42,568 nucleotides of DNA from JBMOLC01 sp049324215 (GCA_049324215.1 JBMOLC010000032.1:1-42568), one strand, 5' to 3'; shown: positions 23,542-33,341, counted from the stretch's first letter. A program made the numbers and translations. The notes: generated by a model not told the origin, from the sequence alone.

Positions 23542-24219
23542 CTATTCGGCTCCCTTTCCCGTCAGCATCGCCCAGGGGGTCTTAAGCAGGATAAGAATGT
23601 CGAGCCAAATCGATTTTTTTCTAGCGTAGTAGGCGTCCATTTCGATTCTTTTGTCAAAGTTAACCTCGCTTCTGCCCGAAACCTGCCAGAAACCAGTAAT
23701 ACCGGGTCTTACCGAAAGCACCTCTTTGACCAATTTCCTGGTGTGGGGGTATCTTTTCTGCTGCTGGGAAAGCTCATCGGGATAATAGGGTCTCGGGCCC
23801 ACAATGCTCATTTCTCCTTTAAGAACATTGACAAGTTGCGGGATTTCGTCAATTGAATGCTTTCGGATAATTTTTCCCACCTTGGTTATTCTGGGATCCC
23901 GACGCAGTTTGTAGCTTGATTTTTGATACTCTTTATAGAGTCTCTTAAACCTGGGGTCTTTTCTTAATAAATTGTGGGCGTTGACGATCATCGACCTAAA
24001 CTTATAAGGGTAGAAAAGTTTCCCCTCCTTGCCGACTCTTTTGGGAGTATCGGCCAGGACTGGACCGGCTGAAGTCAATTTGATAGCGATGGCGGTTGCC
24101 AAAATTATTGGAGAAAAGATGACGAGTAAGACGATTGCACCAAGGATATCGATCGCTCTTTTCGTTGTCTCAAAAAGCATTTCGGGCAGAATTATATCGC
24201 GCCTGGGATCATATAGCAA
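23542..24219 (-). CDS. Polyprenyl-phosphate sugar-1-phosphate transferase (initiating enzyme)
   Basis: This bacterial sugar transferase (PF02397 type) puts the first sugar phosphate on undecaprenyl phosphate at the inner face of the membrane. It has one hydrophobic reentrant helix (about 21-42) and the core motifs KFRSM, the Asp-Glu pair in SIDEIPQLVNVLKGEMSIVG, GPRPYYP and RPGITGFWQVSGR. At 225 residues it lacks the extra multi-helix N-terminal domain of WbaP/WcaJ and is the compact PglC-like form. The longest frame starts with TTG at 24219, 2 bases after manC. An ATG at 24180 is an alternative that begins just before the helix. Confidence 0.9.
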   Translation of the reverse strand: MLYDPRRDIILPEMLFETTKRAIDILGAIVLLVIFSPIILATAIAIKLTSAGPVLADTPKRVGKEGKLFYPYKFRSMIVNAHNLLRKDPRFKRLYKEYQKSSYKLRRDPRITKVGKIIRKHSIDEIPQLVNVLKGEMSIVGPRPYYPDELSQQQKRYPHTRKLVKEVLSVRPGITGFWQVSGRSEVNFDKRIEMDAYYARKKSIWLDILILLKTPWAMLTGKGAE

Positions 24220-24221
24220 AA

Positions 24222-25340
24222 CTAGAGAAGTTCTTTCCTCTTTTGTTCTTTGAGTATCTCGACAATCTTTTTGACGTTTTGGGCGCGGCTCTTAGAAGCA
24301 ACCAAAAGAGCATCCTTGGTGTCAACGACGATAATGTTGTCAACGTCAACCAGGGCAACGAGTCTGCCGTCAACGTGGACCAAAGCATCCGAAGTATCAA
24401 GGTTGACTACCTCTCCTCCGGGTTCATCCCCTTGAATGATGACATTTCCCAGAGCATCTTTAGGTAGGTTTTCCCAGACTTCCTTCCAATCCCCGATATC
24501 CGTCCACTCATAATCGGCAATAACCATGATGAAATTATTGGCTTTTTCGCTTATCGCGTAATCAACCGATATTTCGGGCATGGCAGCGTATGCCCTTCTT
24601 ATTGCGCCATCCTGTTCTCTTGTGCCTATGGCCTCCGAAATCGGCTTGAGATTCTTGTAAATCTCGGGGGCGTGTTTTTTGAACGCCGAGAGAATAGCAT
24701 CCGCCCTCCAGGCATACTGTCCAGCATTCCAAAAATATTCGCCCGAAGCCAGATATTTCTCGGCAAGGGCCAGTTGGGGTTTTTCGGTAAACCTCTCGAC
24801 TTTGTATATCGTTTTCCCTCCGACTATTTTTAATTTCTGGCCTCTTTTGATGTAACCGTAGCCGACATTGGGGTAAGTCGGCTTTATTCCGGTTGCCAAG
24901 AGAATGTCCTCGCTGTAAGCCGCTTCTCCCGCCGCTTTCATTACGGATAAGTATCTTGACTCCGGAATCATAAGGTGGTCTGCGTATTCGTTAATGATTA
25001 CTGCATCGGGGTCCTTTTTAGAGATAAAAAGGGCTCCCAATGCGTGTGCTGGGGCTGTATTTCGCCTGAGGGGCTCGACAATGACGTTCCCGTGGTTAAC
25101 TTCCGGAACTTCCTTTAATATTTCCTTTTTGTAGTCTTCAGTTGTTGTGACAAAGAAAATCTTCTCCCAGGGAAGTAACTTAGCGAATCTGTAAGCGGAT
25201 ATCTGGGTTAGAGTCTTACCAGCAAAAAGTCGCAAAAATTGTTTGGGTTTGCCGTTTCTCGACTTTGGCCAAAGCCTCGTCCCTCCTCCTCCGACAATAA
25301 CCAGAGCAAAAAGATGATCTTTATACTTGGTCCTTTCCAT
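24222..25340 (-). CDS. manC: Mannose-1-phosphate guanylyltransferase
   Basis: This cytosolic enzyme makes GDP-mannose from mannose-1-P and GTP. The nucleotide-binding start GGGGTRLWP, followed by PKQFL with its catalytic Lys, is diagnostic. NTAPAHALGAL, the FTEKP motif and WNAGQYAWRAD are also typical. At about 372 residues it contains only the GMP domain, with no fused phosphomannose isomerase. The ATG at 25340 has a GGGGAG Shine-Dalgarno-like site 4 bases before it. An ATG at 25352, next to the preceding stop, adds four residues and overlaps that site. It indicates that the glycan of this locus contains mannose or a GDP-mannose-derived sugar. Confidence 0.9.
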   Translation of the reverse strand: MERTKYKDHLFALVIVGGGGTRLWPKSRNGKPKQFLRLFAGKTLTQISAYRFAKLLPWEKIFFVTTTEDYKKEILKEVPEVNHGNVIVEPLRRNTAPAHALGALFISKKDPDAVIINEYADHLMIPESRYLSVMKAAGEAAYSEDILLATGIKPTYPNVGYGYIKRGQKLKIVGGKTIYKVERFTEKPQLALAEKYLASGEYFWNAGQYAWRADAILSAFKKHAPEIYKNLKPISEAIGTREQDGAIRRAYAAMPEISVDYAISEKANNFIMVIADYEWTDIGDWKEVWENLPKDALGNVIIQGDEPGGEVVNLDTSDALVHVDGRLVALVDVDNIIVVDTKDALLVASKSRAQNVKKIVEILKEQKRKELL

Positions 25341-25352
25341 TTTGCTCCCCAT

Positions 25353-26435
25353 CTATTCTAGTGTAACATTTTTGCTAATTAAATTGACAAATTCCTTCTT
25401 GAATCTCTCCTTCGAAAACCTAGTAGCGTTTGTCAATAAGTCTCTTTTTTCAAACTTCATTTTGGTGAAGCTTTTGACCGCTTTTGTCAGCGAGGTCACA
25501 GTTTGTTTTTCAAAAAAGATTCCAGTTTTGCCATTAATGACCGTATCCAGAGAACCCCCTTTGTGATAGGCGATGACGGGTGTTCCGGCTGCCTGCGCCT
25601 CGAGGGAGACTATGCCAAAATCTTCTTCTTGGGGAACAATCAGTGCGGCAGCCTCTCGATAGTAAGTGGCTAATTTTTGGTCACTCACTTCGCCCACAAA
25701 TTTGATGTTTTCTTTGGCTAGCCTTCTTATTTTTCTTTCCTCGCTACCCGTCCCCACCACCAAAAGAGGATAGCCCAACTTGTTAAAGGCATTAACAGCG
25801 AGGTCAACCCTTTTATAAGGGACTAGTCTCCCTGCAACCAGAAAAAACTTCTTTTTCGCCTCTTCCCCGTCCGTAAACTCGTCTATCTCGACCGGAGGAT
25901 AAATTACTTTCGCGTCTCTTCCGTAATAATTTTTTATCCTCTCCCTTACGGCCCGGGAAATCGCAACTATTTCATCCGGTCTTTGGGCCGCAATCTTGTC
26001 CCAGTTCCTCAAATAAGAAACTAGGGGTTTTGAAAAAAACTTTAAGAACTTATTTCTAAAATAGAGTTGGTGATGGCTCCATAAATAGCGGGTTGGAGTT
26101 AAACAATAACAAATGTGGTGCGTGCCCGGCCGTGTTATTATTCCTTTTGCCGCCTCGCTAGTAACCGAAATAACCACGTCGTAGCTTGAAAAGTCAAAAC
26201 TTTCAAAGGCTAGGGGGGTCAGGGTTCCCAAGAGCTCGTGTCTCTCTCGAAAAAGGGGGATTTTGTTTAAAAAAGAGGGAATAACCTTGGGAAAAATTTT
26301 GGCCCAGGCAGCTTTTGCCGGAGAATAGACCGAGGTGTAAAGAGGGGCATCGGAAAAAATCTCGTGCAGGGCCATTAATACCCTCTCTGCCCCACCCCAT
26401 TTGTTAACCCGATCGTAAACGAGCGCAACTTTCAT
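25353..26435 (-). CDS. GT4 glycosyltransferase (mannosyltransferase-like)
   Basis: A GT-B fold retaining glycosyltransferase of 360 residues. The N-terminal motif VNKWGGAERVL (11-21) is the acceptor-side glycine loop. The C-terminal donor site is EDFGIVSLEAQAAGTPV, with the E-x7-E pair. The overall form resembles WbaZ-type mannosyltransferases, and the manC gene follows directly. It is cytosolic or membrane-associated and acts on the lipid-linked glycan. It starts inside the upstream GT4 gene (32-base overlap). Confidence 0.85.
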   Translation of the reverse strand: MKVALVYDRVNKWGGAERVLMALHEIFSDAPLYTSVYSPAKAAWAKIFPKVIPSFLNKIPLFRERHELLGTLTPLAFESFDFSSYDVVISVTSEAAKGIITRPGTHHICYCLTPTRYLWSHHQLYFRNKFLKFFSKPLVSYLRNWDKIAAQRPDEIVAISRAVRERIKNYYGRDAKVIYPPVEIDEFTDGEEAKKKFFLVAGRLVPYKRVDLAVNAFNKLGYPLLVVGTGSEERKIRRLAKENIKFVGEVSDQKLATYYREAAALIVPQEEDFGIVSLEAQAAGTPVIAYHKGGSLDTVINGKTGIFFEKQTVTSLTKAVKSFTKMKFEKRDLLTNATRFSKERFKKEFVNLISKNVTLE

Positions 26436-27540
26436 ATATTTTTAAGGTCTTTCGGCCCATTTTATCCCAAGAATAGCGTCGGGCAAAGCGTATTGCTTTT
26501 TCTATTAATTCCTTCCTTTTTTCTCCCCCCAGCGGAATAACGTCTTCCATTGCTTTCGCAATTGCAGAAAAATCGTAAGGATTAAAGTAAATAACTGAGT
26601 CGGCAAATACTTCCTTAAAAACTGGTATGTCGGATGCCAAGGTAATGGTTCCACATAAAATTGCTTCTAGGCCGGTGAGGCCGAATCCTTCGGAAAGAGA
26701 CGGAAAGACAAACCCCAGCGAGCTTGCGTACAAAACTCCCAACTCGTTATCAGGAACAAATCCCAAAAGTTTTACGTATTTTTTCGCACCCATTCCAATA
26801 ACCAATTTTTCTAGCCTTTCTGTAAAGACACTCCTGGCACAAGCAATCGCCAGTAGTATCGGCTCTTCCCTTTCTTGGTTGAGATAGACAATGGCTTCGA
26901 CCGCCCTTTTTAAGTTTTTGTGGGGATAGGCATTGCCGGTATAGATAAAGTAGGGCAAGCTAAGCCCGTATTTCTTAAGAATTCTAGCTTTATCTCCCTT
27001 TGCCGGAAGTTCATCGACCCCCTCGGCGATAACAGTGACTTTTTCCGGGTTAATTTTGTAATACTCCACGACTTCGTCCTTGACGGCTTTTGAGGGAGTG
27101 ATAATCATTTGGGATTTCTTGACGGCAAAAGCAAAAATGCCTTTATACCCCAATCTTTTAAGATAGTATTTGATGGGAGAAAGGGTTGTTGCTGCGAGAC
27201 CCCTTTGTTTGTGCATGAGTAAGTCATGGATTGTCACGATAAACTTACCCCTAAATGCCACTGGGACATTGAAATGCACAAAATGGGTCAAGTCGGGATT
27301 TAGACCCTTGATTATCTTTGGTAAATTTTGTTGTTCGGCAAAACTATACTGTCGAAAGTCAGCCAAGACTTTATTCCAGTTCGCTGGCAAGTTTAATTGA
27401 TTAAAGTATTTTTCGCGCAGAAGGATGCAGTATTCGTTTTTCTTGTCTATCTTCGCAAGGGAGCTGACGAGACCAATCGTGTAACGACCAATCCCTGTGT
27501 TTTCCAAACCATACATCCTGGCATCGATTAATATTTTCAT
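26404..27540 (-). CDS. GT4 glycosyltransferase
   Basis: A GT-B enzyme of 378 residues beginning with IDARMYGLENTGIGRYT (4-20), the usual GT4 N-terminal loop. The donor domain starts near YTGNAYPHKNL and has SEGFGLTGLEAILCGT with both glutamates of E-x7-E. It is probably a mannosyl- or glucosyltransferase of the polysaccharide pathway. It begins 1 base after the stop of the GT2 gene and overlaps the next GT4 by 32 bases. Confidence 0.85.
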   Translation of the reverse strand: MKILIDARMYGLENTGIGRYTIGLVSSLAKIDKKNEYCILLREKYFNQLNLPANWNKVLADFRQYSFAEQQNLPKIIKGLNPDLTHFVHFNVPVAFRGKFIVTIHDLLMHKQRGLAATTLSPIKYYLKRLGYKGIFAFAVKKSQMIITPSKAVKDEVVEYYKINPEKVTVIAEGVDELPAKGDKARILKKYGLSLPYFIYTGNAYPHKNLKRAVEAIVYLNQEREEPILLAIACARSVFTERLEKLVIGMGAKKYVKLLGFVPDNELGVLYASSLGFVFPSLSEGFGLTGLEAILCGTITLASDIPVFKEVFADSVIYFNPYDFSAIAKAMEDVIPLGGEKRKELIEKAIRFARRYSWDKMGRKTLKIYESCARLRSG

Positions 27541-28446
27541 TTAGGAGCTGGCGACAACACTTAGCCATCTGACAACTTTGAAAATTTTTATCGCCAGAAT
27601 CATGAAGTAGTTAAAGGCGACTGGATATCTCTTCCAGAGATTTTTACGATAAAACCTCTCCATGGAATTAACCCCCGCGAGCCTAATTTTTACTCTCTGG
27701 CTAAGCGGGACTTTGTGCTTCCACTTCTTACTTTTTCCTTTGGTTACACCCTTGACGTGGATGATGCTAACTTCGGGATAATAGACTATCTCGTAGCCGA
27801 CCTTTCTTATTTGCCAACAAAGGTCAAGATCCTCTCCGTCAAAAAAGTAGCCTTCGTCAAACCAGCCTACCCTGTCCAAAATCCGCTTCCAGGTTAGAAA
27901 GAACGCTCCCTGGATGGCGTCGACCGGGTGGGTCGCATCCTCCGGAATATAGCCGTACCAATACTTGGCAAAAAGGTAAGACCTGGGGAAAAATCTATCC
28001 AATTTCAGAATGAGGTGGGTTAGGGATACCCAAGGGGTCGGGAAGCTCCTTCGCGTGTCTTTATCCATCTCGCCATTGGGAAGAACCAGCTTGCAACTGA
28101 CTGCCCCAACATTTTTGTGTTCCTGAAGATACCTGACTGTTTTAAAAAATACATCCTTTTCTACGAGCGTATCCGGATTTAAAAAGAGAACCATCTTTCC
28201 CCTGACCAAGCCTTTGGCCCGGTTGTTTCCCTTGGCAAAACCCTCATTTTCACCCTCGACGAGTTTAACCTCCGGGAATTCTTTGCGGACCATAGCCGGA
28301 CTTCCGTCGGTCGAGGCGTTATCCGAAACAATAACTTCGAGCGGCACCTCGTCTTTATATCTTCTGATAGAGGCCAGGCACTCCCTGAGAAGCTCCTGGG
28401 TATTGTAGTTAAGAATAATTATTGAAAGGAGAGGATTATTTTGCAT
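27541..28446 (-). CDS. GT2 glycosyltransferase (rhamnosyltransferase-like)
   Basis: A GT-A inverting enzyme of 301 residues. It shows IIILNYNTQELL (9-20), the SDNASTDGS loop, the DxD-like LNPDT and the acceptor motif FFDGEDLDLCWQIRKVGY typical of dTDP-rhamnosyl/WbbL-like members. A hydrophobic C-terminal segment (about 278-300) may bind the membrane. A similar, separate GT2 occurs at 32421. It overlaps the upstream GT4 gene by 11 bases. Confidence 0.85.
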   Translation of the reverse strand: MQNNPLLSIIILNYNTQELLRECLASIRRYKDEVPLEVIVSDNASTDGSPAMVRKEFPEVKLVEGENEGFAKGNNRAKGLVRGKMVLFLNPDTLVEKDVFFKTVRYLQEHKNVGAVSCKLVLPNGEMDKDTRRSFPTPWVSLTHLILKLDRFFPRSYLFAKYWYGYIPEDATHPVDAIQGAFFLTWKRILDRVGWFDEGYFFDGEDLDLCWQIRKVGYEIVYYPEVSIIHVKGVTKGKSKKWKHKVPLSQRVKIRLAGVNSMERFYRKNLWKRYPVAFNYFMILAIKIFKVVRWLSVVASS

Positions 28447-29629
28447 ATTTGGCGTAGATTTCGTCCAGAAATCTGCTCATTTTATACCAGCTAAACTTTT
28501 CTTCAACCAGTTTTCTGGCGTTCTTGGCCAACGTCTGCGACTTTTGGGGATTTCTTAATAACTCGATTGTTTTTTCGGCCAAACCTGCCGGAGAATCAGA
28601 GACCATTAGGTGCACACCATCTTTAGCCGCAAGCCCTTCTGCGCCCACACTCGTGGTTACCAGCGGCAAACGCGAGGCCATGGCGGCAAAATGCTTAAGT
28701 CTTGTACCCCCAGGACCTCTGAGAGGCGAAACAAAGACGCTCGCCTCATAGTAGGCTCTTCTAATGCTTTCTTCGTCACTTTCAACTAGATTATCAATAA
28801 GGACGTTATTACTTTTCTTGGCCTCAAGGCTGGCTGGAATGTGTTGACCCACTATCCAGAGCTTTGCTTGGTCATCTGCCTTAAGGATTTTGGGAAAGAC
28901 TTCGTCAACCAAAAGGTTGGCCGCCTCTACGTTCTGCAGCCACTTGAAATTGGCAACAAATAAGATTTTGGGTTCCTCTAAGCTCCAGCTATCTTTGGGT
29001 TTAAAAAAATCAAGGTTGACGCCATTGGGGACTAGACCCACTTTAAGAGACGGGATTAATTTCAACATCTGGCGTTTATCCTCCTCCGAAACCGCAACTA
29101 CTTTGTCGGCTTTTCCCCAGAAGTACTTCTCCCAGATTTTGAGCTTAAAAACGTCGATGTAAAGAAAGGGCTTCAAAAACCAAAACTTCTGAGAATTTGC
29201 AAAGTGCTGGTAAACAAGATACTCGATTGTCTGCTCAACCAGAATGGTGGGCAGATTGGTAGCGGGAATATTGGTCATGACATAAAAAGTTTCGGCGTGT
29301 ATCAGATCGTATTTATTTTGGACAAGTTCCTTTGCGACACTCTTTCTAAACTTTTGGGATAAATAAATGCAGACCAAAAAGGGCAAGGGCGTGGCTCCGG
29401 CAAGAAGAAGGTTAACCGGAGACCAAGCTTTTCTTCTTTTAAAAACTTTGACTTTTTTACAATATTTCTTGAGCTTTGAGATATATTTTCTTTCTTTGTC
29501 GTCCCGGATATAACAAAAAAGGGTTATTTCGTGCTTCTTGTAGAGATGTCTGATGAGATTATACGAACGCACCTGGCCGCCAGAGGACGGAGGATACGGC
29601 AGATATGGAGTCAGCATGAGTATCTTCAT
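28436..29629 (-). CDS. GT4 glycosyltransferase
   Basis: A 397-residue GT-B enzyme. The start MLTPYLPYPPSSGGQVRSYN (4-23) is the pattern of GT4 proteins related to PEP-CTERM/exosortase-linked sugar transferases. The donor domain begins near ILFVANFKWLQNVEAAN and contains PGGTRLKHFAAMASRLPLV, where the E-x7-E pair is partly replaced (R-L-K in place of the usual Glu region). Function in the glycan chain is inferred from the location. It overlaps the upstream GT-C gene by 4 bases (ATGA). Confidence 0.8.
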   Translation of the reverse strand: MKILMLTPYLPYPPSSGGQVRSYNLIRHLYKKHEITLFCYIRDDKERKYISKLKKYCKKVKVFKRRKAWSPVNLLLAGATPLPFLVCIYLSQKFRKSVAKELVQNKYDLIHAETFYVMTNIPATNLPTILVEQTIEYLVYQHFANSQKFWFLKPFLYIDVFKLKIWEKYFWGKADKVVAVSEEDKRQMLKLIPSLKVGLVPNGVNLDFFKPKDSWSLEEPKILFVANFKWLQNVEAANLLVDEVFPKILKADDQAKLWIVGQHIPASLEAKKSNNVLIDNLVESDEESIRRAYYEASVFVSPLRGPGGTRLKHFAAMASRLPLVTTSVGAEGLAAKDGVHLMVSDSPAGLAEKTIELLRNPQKSQTLAKNARKLVEEKFSWYKMSRFLDEIYAKYAK

Positions 29630-31092
29630 CGCTTTTTATGGAGATCGAAAATAACGTAGGTTGGGGTTTCGGCAACAAGACTAAATCTTTCTCTAATCAT
29701 TTTGGTGTCCGGGTCATTGAGGCTCACCGACACATAATAGTCTGCTCCTTTCTTGATAATGTTGTCGATCGAGTCGTCGATGGCCGGCCAGCCCCACCTG
29801 CCGGTTTGATAAAGAAATGCAGTGTCACCGTTATAGGGAGCAATTACCCAAGCATCTTTGGGGGTAAGTCTCTCGATAGCTCGTCCTGCTGCAATTATTT
29901 CAGGCCTATTAATCTTGTAGAATTCTTTTACCTGTAAGGCAGAAGTAATAAACATGACTACCAGGGAAAAACCCAGAAGGATTCTGGTAAATAACTTATT
30001 AAGGTCTTCGCTCTTCCACAAGTTTATCGTCCCCAAAGCCAGAGTGAAAGAAACCGCAGGAATTATAAAAATTTGATAGTAGTCGTGACGAACGCTGGCG
30101 GTAGCAAAGGTGGTAACGTAAAGTAACATCCCCGTTAGAAGGCTAAGAACAAATTTCGTCCCCTTGGCCCGACTCAGAATACCAAAAGCAAAAACGATAA
30201 GTCCCCAACCGCCAAGAATGAGGTGTCCCAGCCTTTCGCCGAAAATCCATCTCCAAAAGGCGGGTCTAAAGCGTATATGGTCTCCGTTGAATGCCCAAGT
30301 GAAAAAGGGGATTCCAACCGGGTACTGGCTCATCCAGGCTCTCCAGAGAAGAAATGGCCCGAAGGCGATGTTTAAAAAAACGAGAGGCCCGATTAAATGC
30401 TTTGCGTCTTTGTAGAGATTTTTGATTCCGAACTTGGTGTGGGCAAGGTAGATAAAAGGGGCGATGAAGAAAAAAGTAAACGGTTTTACGAGTATGGCAA
30501 CGGAAAAGAGTATTCCCGATAGGATAAGGTGAAAAATCCTCTCGCTATCCAAAAACTTAACAAATAGCCACAAAGAACCAAGTGCAAAGGTCGTAGCCAG
30601 GGGTTCCGGCAAAATCACTCTGGTAAAGTAGATGTTATAAGGCAGAAAAAGAAAAAAGATAGCAGATAAAATACCCACCCATTTGCCCATAAGCCTCTTG
30701 GCGATAAGGAAGATAAAAATAGAAGACATAAGGGCAGAAAAGATTGAAAGCAGCCTCCCCCACATTTCGAAAGATACGGTAGGGAAATTTTTAGCCAAAA
30801 GTGCGTGGAGGGCATTAAATACCGGAAATTCTACAAATCTGTAGCCTTGCGGATTAAAAATTCCCGTTTGAATGCTAGAGACGTCGTGGTAGCGTGGGTA
30901 AAGTAAGTTTATTCCTTTCTCCAAATACGTTTTACTTACCGAAGCTGTATCCGCTTGTCTCCAAGAGTGCCAATCAGCGATTGGATTTCCTATCCGATAA
31001 AGCCTCAAGGTAAAACCCAGAATTAGGACTAATGTTAACAAATAATACTCAATATGTTTTCTCTTAAATATTCGTTCAATTATCTTATTCAT
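29626..31092 (-). CDS. GT-C integral membrane glycosyltransferase (PMT/ArnT-like)
   Basis: A 488-residue protein with about ten membrane helices. An early outer loop holds WHSWRQADTASVSKTYLEKG (42-61), with the acidic residue typical of lipid-phosphate-sugar-dependent GT-C enzymes. These use polyprenyl-phosphate sugars and act at the outer face of the membrane. A soluble C-terminal outer domain follows the last helix. The acceptor may be the locus glycan or a protein. It overlaps the next upstream gene by 8 bases. Confidence 0.8.
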   Translation of the reverse strand: MNKIIERIFKRKHIEYYLLTLVLILGFTLRLYRIGNPIADWHSWRQADTASVSKTYLEKGINLLYPRYHDVSSIQTGIFNPQGYRFVEFPVFNALHALLAKNFPTVSFEMWGRLLSIFSALMSSIFIFLIAKRLMGKWVGILSAIFFLFLPYNIYFTRVILPEPLATTFALGSLWLFVKFLDSERIFHLILSGILFSVAILVKPFTFFFIAPFIYLAHTKFGIKNLYKDAKHLIGPLVFLNIAFGPFLLWRAWMSQYPVGIPFFTWAFNGDHIRFRPAFWRWIFGERLGHLILGGWGLIVFAFGILSRAKGTKFVLSLLTGMLLYVTTFATASVRHDYYQIFIIPAVSFTLALGTINLWKSEDLNKLFTRILLGFSLVVMFITSALQVKEFYKINRPEIIAAGRAIERLTPKDAWVIAPYNGDTAFLYQTGRWGWPAIDDSIDNIIKKGADYYVSVSLNDPDTKMIRERFSLVAETPTYVIFDLHKKR

Positions 31093-32446
31093 AATTAGGT
31101 TTTCGCATCAATGATACTGCAAATCCTGCTAAAAGCCAAAAGATGGTTGCGAACTTCGAAGCCTCGAAAACGTCGATGAAGGCAGCGTTAAGAAAGATAC
31201 CGCTTAAGCTTCCCAAAAAACCTCCCAAAAAACCAAGTTCGACTCCCCCTGCAATCCTTTCCAGAGGAAGCGATTTTAAAATCAGTTGCCCGATTCTAGT
31301 TATTATTAGCAGGAAGGCAGAAAAACCCAAAATTCCGACCTCCCCGAGAAGCCTCAAGTAATCGTTATCTGTTGCTAAGGTGATTGAAGAATAGCCCGTT
31401 CCCAATAAAGGATTTTTAGAGAAGGCCCTGATCGCCCGGGGCCATTCGACATTTAGTCTGATGGAAGTCGAGCGGTCCTCGAATACGGGGGGTGGTGTCG
31501 GCGTGGGCGTGGGCCTTGTCCTTTTTACTGTCTGTGGCTCTTCCAAGGCTAAAACTTCGCTTCTCGGGGCAAGAAGCAAAAGTTTCGTTTTGGCAACCTC
31601 GATTATTCTTCCATAACGAGCCCAAAGATCAACCGACAGGCCAAAGAAAATCAGGCTTAATATTAAAACAACGGGGATAAGTTTGTACTTTTTAATTAGG
31701 GTCAGGGCGGCGGTTACCGCCAACAGATAGGAGACAATCGAGATCCTGGAAATCGCATTTGAAAGAAGCCAAAGACCCAAAAATGTAACCACAATTAGAA
31801 CTATCCTCGTTTTGAGACTCTTTAAGACTGCGGCAAGCGAAATAAAAACTGGCAAGACCATGACTAAGAATGTGGCCAGATCGTAGTGACCCGCAAAGGA
31901 AGAATTGATGTGGCTTCCGGGAGTCCAGCGTAAGGCAACTCCCTTAGAGTATTCCTCGTTTTGGGTGATAATGACCGGCCAGGAATAATATTTCTGTCCC
32001 CAACCATAAATGAACGCAACCGAGACGACGATGAGAAAAAGCTTGAGAAAAAAATCCAGGGTACTTACATTTTTTGAACGCATGACCGCTAGACCTGCGA
32101 AAAAGGGTATCAAATATTCAATTCTCCGTAGTAAGTGAAGTATACCGATACTTGGAAGTACGGTTTTGGTCAGAAATATTGCCGAAATAAGAGACACAAG
32201 TCCGACTGCCAAAAAAATGACGATGGACCTTTCAATTTTTCTTTCGAAAAGATTTTTAAGTTCCGGTAGTAGCTTGATGAAAACCAAAAGGCCAAGAGTC
32301 GCAATCAAAAAATCCTCTAAACGAATCGAAACATATGTTCCGGCAATCCTGACAAAAGGAAATTTCGGAAAAAGAGGAACCGCAAGGATTATTGCGGCAA
32401 CCAAATATTTTAGTAACTCGTCAGATAGTCTTAAAAGCTTTCGCAT
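31085..32446 (-). CDS. O-antigen polymerase/ligase-like membrane protein
   Basis: A 453-residue protein with about ten or eleven membrane helices and one large outer loop between the later helices. This is the layout of the Wzy/WaaL/RfaL family. The loop contains RPTPTPTPPP (encoded at about 31490-31517), then the RAFSKNPLLGTGYSS motif with a conserved NPLxGxG, typical of O-antigen ligase (PF04932). It would polymerise repeat units or link them to an acceptor. No flippase is seen in the window. It overlaps the upstream GT2 gene by 26 bases. Confidence 0.85.
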   Translation of the reverse strand: MRKLLRLSDELLKYLVAAIILAVPLFPKFPFVRIAGTYVSIRLEDFLIATLGLLVFIKLLPELKNLFERKIERSIVIFLAVGLVSLISAIFLTKTVLPSIGILHLLRRIEYLIPFFAGLAVMRSKNVSTLDFFLKLFLIVVSVAFIYGWGQKYYSWPVIITQNEEYSKGVALRWTPGSHINSSFAGHYDLATFLVMVLPVFISLAAVLKSLKTRIVLIVVTFLGLWLLSNAISRISIVSYLLAVTAALTLIKKYKLIPVVLILSLIFFGLSVDLWARYGRIIEVAKTKLLLLAPRSEVLALEEPQTVKRTRPTPTPTPPPVFEDRSTSIRLNVEWPRAIRAFSKNPLLGTGYSSITLATDNDYLRLLGEVGILGFSAFLLIITRIGQLILKSLPLERIAGGVELGFLGGFLGSLSGIFLNAAFIDVFEASKFATIFWLLAGFAVSLMRKPNYE

Positions 32447-33341
32447 AAATCTTGGTAACGCTAAATCTACCAGCCAGCGTCCAGAGTATCATTCTTAAGA
32501 TACTGCCAAATTTTAGAATGAGCCTTAAGAATGGCAATTTCCAAGACGGTTCGTGTTTGGCATACATAACTTTTAGGTTTTGGAGTTCGTAGACCATTGC
32601 CCGCTCCCCACCGATGGTGACTTGGCCATGGTGAACAATTTTCCATTTGGGTAGATACCAAATTTCCCAACCCGCCTTAATAAATCTCCAGGAAAGTTCG
32701 ACCTCCTCGACGTATAAAAAGAAATCTTCGTCGAATATTCCAACCTCATCCATTGCCCTTTTTCTCATCAAATAAAATGCACCGGTCACCCAATCCTGTT
32801 TTTGGGCTTTTTTGAAATATGCCTCTCCTTTATAGAAGGGCGACCAGCCGTGTAGGGGGTGATAAGGCTTAACCAGTCTATCGAGTCCGGGAATATCATC
32901 CAAAAAACTCATCCAGGCAAATACCCTCAAAAGCGTAGGATAATATCCGCCTGAACCCTGGTAACTCTTTCGATCGGCATTTAGCAGAGCGCAACTTGCA
33001 ACCCCCACCCGAGGGTGTCTGTCCATCCACTCTAGCATCTCTCTTAATATCTTTTTATCAATTAGTTCCGTATCGGAATTTAAAAGAAGAATATACCTTC
33101 CCTTGGCAACCCTCATGCCAAAATTATTATTTGCCCCAAATCCGTGATTTTTGTGTTTTCTAATTAACCTCACCCAAGGAAACTCGCTAGCTACCATCTC
33201 TGGCGTGCCGTCGCTTGAGGCATTATCAACGACGATGACCTCATTTTTGATATCAGAGAGTGCCGGGACCAAAGATTGAAGACACTTTCTCAATAGGTCT
33301 TTGATATTGGTTGCGACGATAACGATGGATAGATCAGTCAT
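32421..33341 (-). CDS. GT2 glycosyltransferase
   Basis: A GT-A enzyme with DLSIVIVATNIKDLLRKC near the start, VDNASSDGTPEM, the metal-site LLNSDTE, and FFLYVEEVELSWRFIKAGW. It is close in type to the GT2 at 27541 and to rhamnosyltransferases. I use the ATG at 33341, which overlaps the upstream stop by 4 bases (ATGA) and gives 306 residues; an ATG at 33410 would lie well inside that gene. A hydrophobic stretch near the C-terminus may attach it to the membrane. Confidence 0.85.
   Translation of the reverse strand: MTDLSIVIVATNIKDLLRKCLQSLVPALSDIKNEVIVVDNASSDGTPEMVASEFPWVRLIRKHKNHGFGANNNFGMRVAKGRYILLLNSDTELIDKKILREMLEWMDRHPRVGVASCALLNADRKSYQGSGGYYPTLLRVFAWMSFLDDIPGLDRLVKPYHPLHGWSPFYKGEAYFKKAQKQDWVTGAFYLMRKRAMDEVGIFDEDFFLYVEEVELSWRFIKAGWEIWYLPKWKIVHHGQVTIGGERAMVYELQNLKVMYAKHEPSWKLPFLRLILKFGSILRMILWTLAGRFSVTKIYAKAFKTI

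Noticed and set aside
31196..31235. Direct repeats of a cctcccaaaaaa type
   Set aside because: They encode a Gly-rich membrane helix (GFLGGFLG) in the O-antigen ligase-like protein and are explained by coding.
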